Origin: Flavobacteriia bacterium
GTDB lineage: Bacteria > Bacteroidota > Bacteroidia > Flavobacteriales > Flavobacteriaceae
DNA length: 7,261 bases
Assembly: GCA_011330545.1 (NCBI GenBank)
Contig: DRQI01000254.1
Span: forward strand, 1-7,261
Reading direction: 5' to 3'
Part shown: piece by piece, positions 5,837-7,261 of the stretch
How positions within the stretch are numbered: the stretch's first letter is position 1
Layout: each line of letters begins with the position of its first letter
Translations under genes and position numbers: made by a program
Notes under the pieces: model-generated
What the model saw: only the letters and a program-made list of their open reading frames with translations
Databases searched by the model: none
Told to the model about the DNA's origin: nothing

Positions 5837-7174
5837 TTATCTGAGAAAGGACAATTGCATTCCTTTGATTTTAGTATTAAATTTTCCTTGATGGTATATC
5901 AAATTTCCATTTACAAAAGTATGGGTAATTTTAGCGTTAAACCGCAACCCTTCAAAAGGAGACCATCCGCATTTATATAAAATATTTTCTTTGGTAACTT
6001 TTTGGCTTGCTTGTAAATCGACCAATACCAAATCGGCATAATAACCTTCCTTAATAAAACCCCGTTTTTCAATTTGAAATAATTTTGCCGGATTATGGCA
6101 CATTTTTTCCACTACTTTCTCTAATGAAATTTTTTGGGCATGTACGGCTTCTAACATCGCTAACAACGCATGTTGTACTAATGGGCCTCCACTGGGGGCT
6201 TTGGTATACGTTTGTGATTTTTCTTCTAATGTATGTGGGGCATGGTCTGTGGCAATAACATCTATCCTGTCATCTAACAAAGCCCGCCACAAACCTTCTT
6301 TATCTTTGTTGGTTTTTATTGCCGGATTCCATTTGATATGTGTACCTTTTTCTCGGTAATACGAATCGTCAAACCATAAGTGATGAATACATACTTCGGC
6401 AGTAATTTGTTTTTCTTCAAGCGGAATATCATTGCGGAATAAAGTAGTTTCTTTAGCCGTAGAAAGGTGAAAAACATGCAATCGGGCGCCGGTTTTTTTT
6501 GCCAAAGCAATGGCTTTTGACGATGAAATATAGCAGGCCTCTTCACTTCTAATGAGAGGGTGCATCTCGATAGGAATATCATCTCCATAGGTGGCAATAG
6601 CCTTGGCTAAATTGCGTTGTATGGTTTTTTCGTCTTCACAATGTACGGCTATCAACATTTCAGTAGATGAAAATATTTTTTCTAGGGTTTCTTCATTGTC
6701 AACCAACATATTACCTGTTGAAGAGCCTAAGAATAATTTGATAGCGGCTACTTTTTTAGGGTCTGTTTTTAAGACTTCTTCCAAATTGTCATTAGTGCCT
6801 CCAAACATAAAAGAATAGTTGGCAAAAGATGTGTTGGCAGCGATATCAAATTTTTCTTGTAACAATTTTTGGGTAGTGGCTTGTGGTACGGTATTGGGCA
6901 TTTCAATAAATGAGGTAATCCCTCCGGCAACGGCAGCTTTGCTTTCTGTGGCAATGGTGGCCTTATGGGTTAATCCGGGTTCTCTAAAATGTACCTGATC
7001 ATCTATAATACCGGGTATTAAAAAGCTACCTTTGGCATCGATAATTTGCATCTCTGCTGTACTAGTAATAGTATCACTAATTTCAACAATAAAATTACCT
7101 TTTATTAATACATCGGCATTACGAATTGACCCTTCGTTGACCAATTGTGCATTTTTTATAAGTATCTTACTCAT
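5837..7174 (-). CDS. pyrC: dihydroorotase (class I/CAD-type amidohydrolase)
   Basis: A 445-residue cytosolic amidohydrolase. Dihydroorotase cyclises N-carbamoyl-L-aspartate to L-dihydroorotate, the third step of de novo pyrimidine synthesis. Visible features are an N-terminal beta-sandwich strand region (about 1-50), PGIIDDQVHFREPGLTHK at 54-71, MPNT at 92-95, a candidate carboxylated Lys in IKLFLGSSTG (K146), metal ligands H178 (AVHCED) and H236 (LHVFHLS), the catalytic Asp D310 in IATDHAPH, and a C-terminal ADLVLVD strand typical of the superfamily. Residue 60 is Gln where most relatives have the first His of HxH; H62 is present. I recall this DDQVHFREPG form in other Bacteroidota enzymes, so the gene is probably intact and active. 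Allantoinase or hydantoinase are alternatives, but FREPG and the MPNT context favour dihydroorotase. It starts 6 bases after the upstream glycosyltransferase stop and abuts the DUF4296 gene. Confidence 0.9.
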   Translation of the reverse strand: MSKILIKNAQLVNEGSIRNADVLIKGNFIVEISDTITSTAEMQIIDAKGSFLIPGIIDDQVHFREPGLTHKATIATESKAAVAGGITSFIEMPNTVPQATTQKLLQEKFDIAANTSFANYSFMFGGTNDNLEEVLKTDPKKVAAIKLFLGSSTGNMLVDNEETLEKIFSSTEMLIAVHCEDEKTIQRNLAKAIATYGDDIPIEMHPLIRSEEACYISSSKAIALAKKTGARLHVFHLSTAKETTLFRNDIPLEEKQITAEVCIHHLWFDDSYYREKGTHIKWNPAIKTNKDKEGLWRALLDDRIDVIATDHAPHTLEEKSQTYTKAPSGGPLVQHALLAMLEAVHAQKISLEKVVEKMCHNPAKLFQIEKRGFIKEGYYADLVLVDLQASQKVTKENILYKCGWSPFEGLRFNAKITHTFVNGNLIYHQGKFNTKIKGMQLSFLR

Positions 7175-7180
7175 TTATAA

Positions 7181-7261
7181 CTATTTAGGTAATCCTATTA
7201 ATTTCATTTTCAGTACTCCGAAAATGGCTTCGCTAATGATTGAGCTATTCATTTTTGATTC
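7181..7261 (-). CDS. C-terminal end of a probable polyprenol monophosphomannose synthase (GT2 family), partial
   Basis: An open frame enters from the right edge and gives 26 residues before a TAG stop at 7181-7183: ESKMNSSIISEAIFG, then VLKMKLIGLPK. The start of the gene is outside the window. The tail resembles the end of dolichol/polyprenol-phosphate mannose synthase-like family 2 glycosyltransferases, where a G-x-SKM motif is followed by a helix with EA and a basic end. I recall this gene preceding dihydroorotase and a DUF4296 gene in flavobacteria. Such enzymes move mannose from GDP-mannose to a polyprenyl phosphate at the cytoplasmic membrane. Only 6 bases separate its stop from the dihydroorotase ATG, pointing to an operon whose promoter lies outside the window. 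The frame is well supported by spacing; the product name rests on a short tail and context. Confidence 0.62.
   Translation of the reverse strand, partial: ESKMNSSIISEAIFGVLKMKLIGLPK

Noticed and set aside
6316..6954. Extra frames on both strands within the dihydroorotase gene
   Set aside because: They overlap the conserved amidohydrolase coding region and look like frame shadows.
1..7261. Mobile element, CRISPR array, defence system or phage genes
   Set aside because: No transposase, integrase, spaced direct repeats or tRNA was found; all genes fit conserved chromosomal families with similar base composition.

Overview
The window reads as ordinary chromosomal DNA from a member of the Bacteroidota, most likely the family Flavobacteriaceae. 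It is AT-rich and its genes lack consistent Shine-Dalgarno sites. One promoter fits the Bacteroidota pattern (TTG, about 20 bases, TAnnTTTG), and several proteins belong to families found mainly in this phylum (DUF2480, DUF3078, DUF4296 lipoprotein). No mobile element, CRISPR array, tRNA or rRNA is visible, and no gap between genes exceeds about 100 bases.

Layout. Five genes run on the + strand: a DUF2480 protein (41-550); a DUF3078 outer-membrane-type protein with its own promoter and a strong terminator (634-1620); a CNNM/DUF21 membrane protein with paired CBS domains (1722-2792); malate:quinone oxidoreductase mqo (2864-4348); and an NAD(P)-dependent extended SDR of the epimerase/dehydratase type (4405-5424). 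Three genes on the - strand converge on these. They run from the right edge leftward: the last 26 codons of a polyprenol-phosphate-mannose-synthase-like glycosyltransferase (7181-7261), dihydroorotase (5837-7174) and a DUF4296 lipoprotein (5414-5836). The two blocks overlap tail to tail by 11 bases at 5414-5424.

How the genes may work together. The - strand trio is packed tightly (6-base and 0-base gaps) and is very probably one transcript. It mixes envelope functions (lipid-linked mannose, a lipoprotein) with de novo pyrimidine synthesis. The + strand genes have larger gaps (about 55-100 bases) and look like separate or loosely linked units: central respiration (mqo), a transporter-like CBS protein, an oxidoreductase of unknown substrate and two conserved proteins of unknown function. 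From general knowledge of flavobacterial genomes, DUF2480 and DUF3078 genes often lie just downstream of the suf iron-sulfur assembly genes, but the left edge shows too little to confirm that here.

No clear new biological system was found. The points most worth a second look are the Gln in place of the first metal-binding His in dihydroorotase, the four cysteines of the DUF2480 protein, the choice of start for the DUF3078 gene, and a four-codon reading frame overlapping the mqo start.
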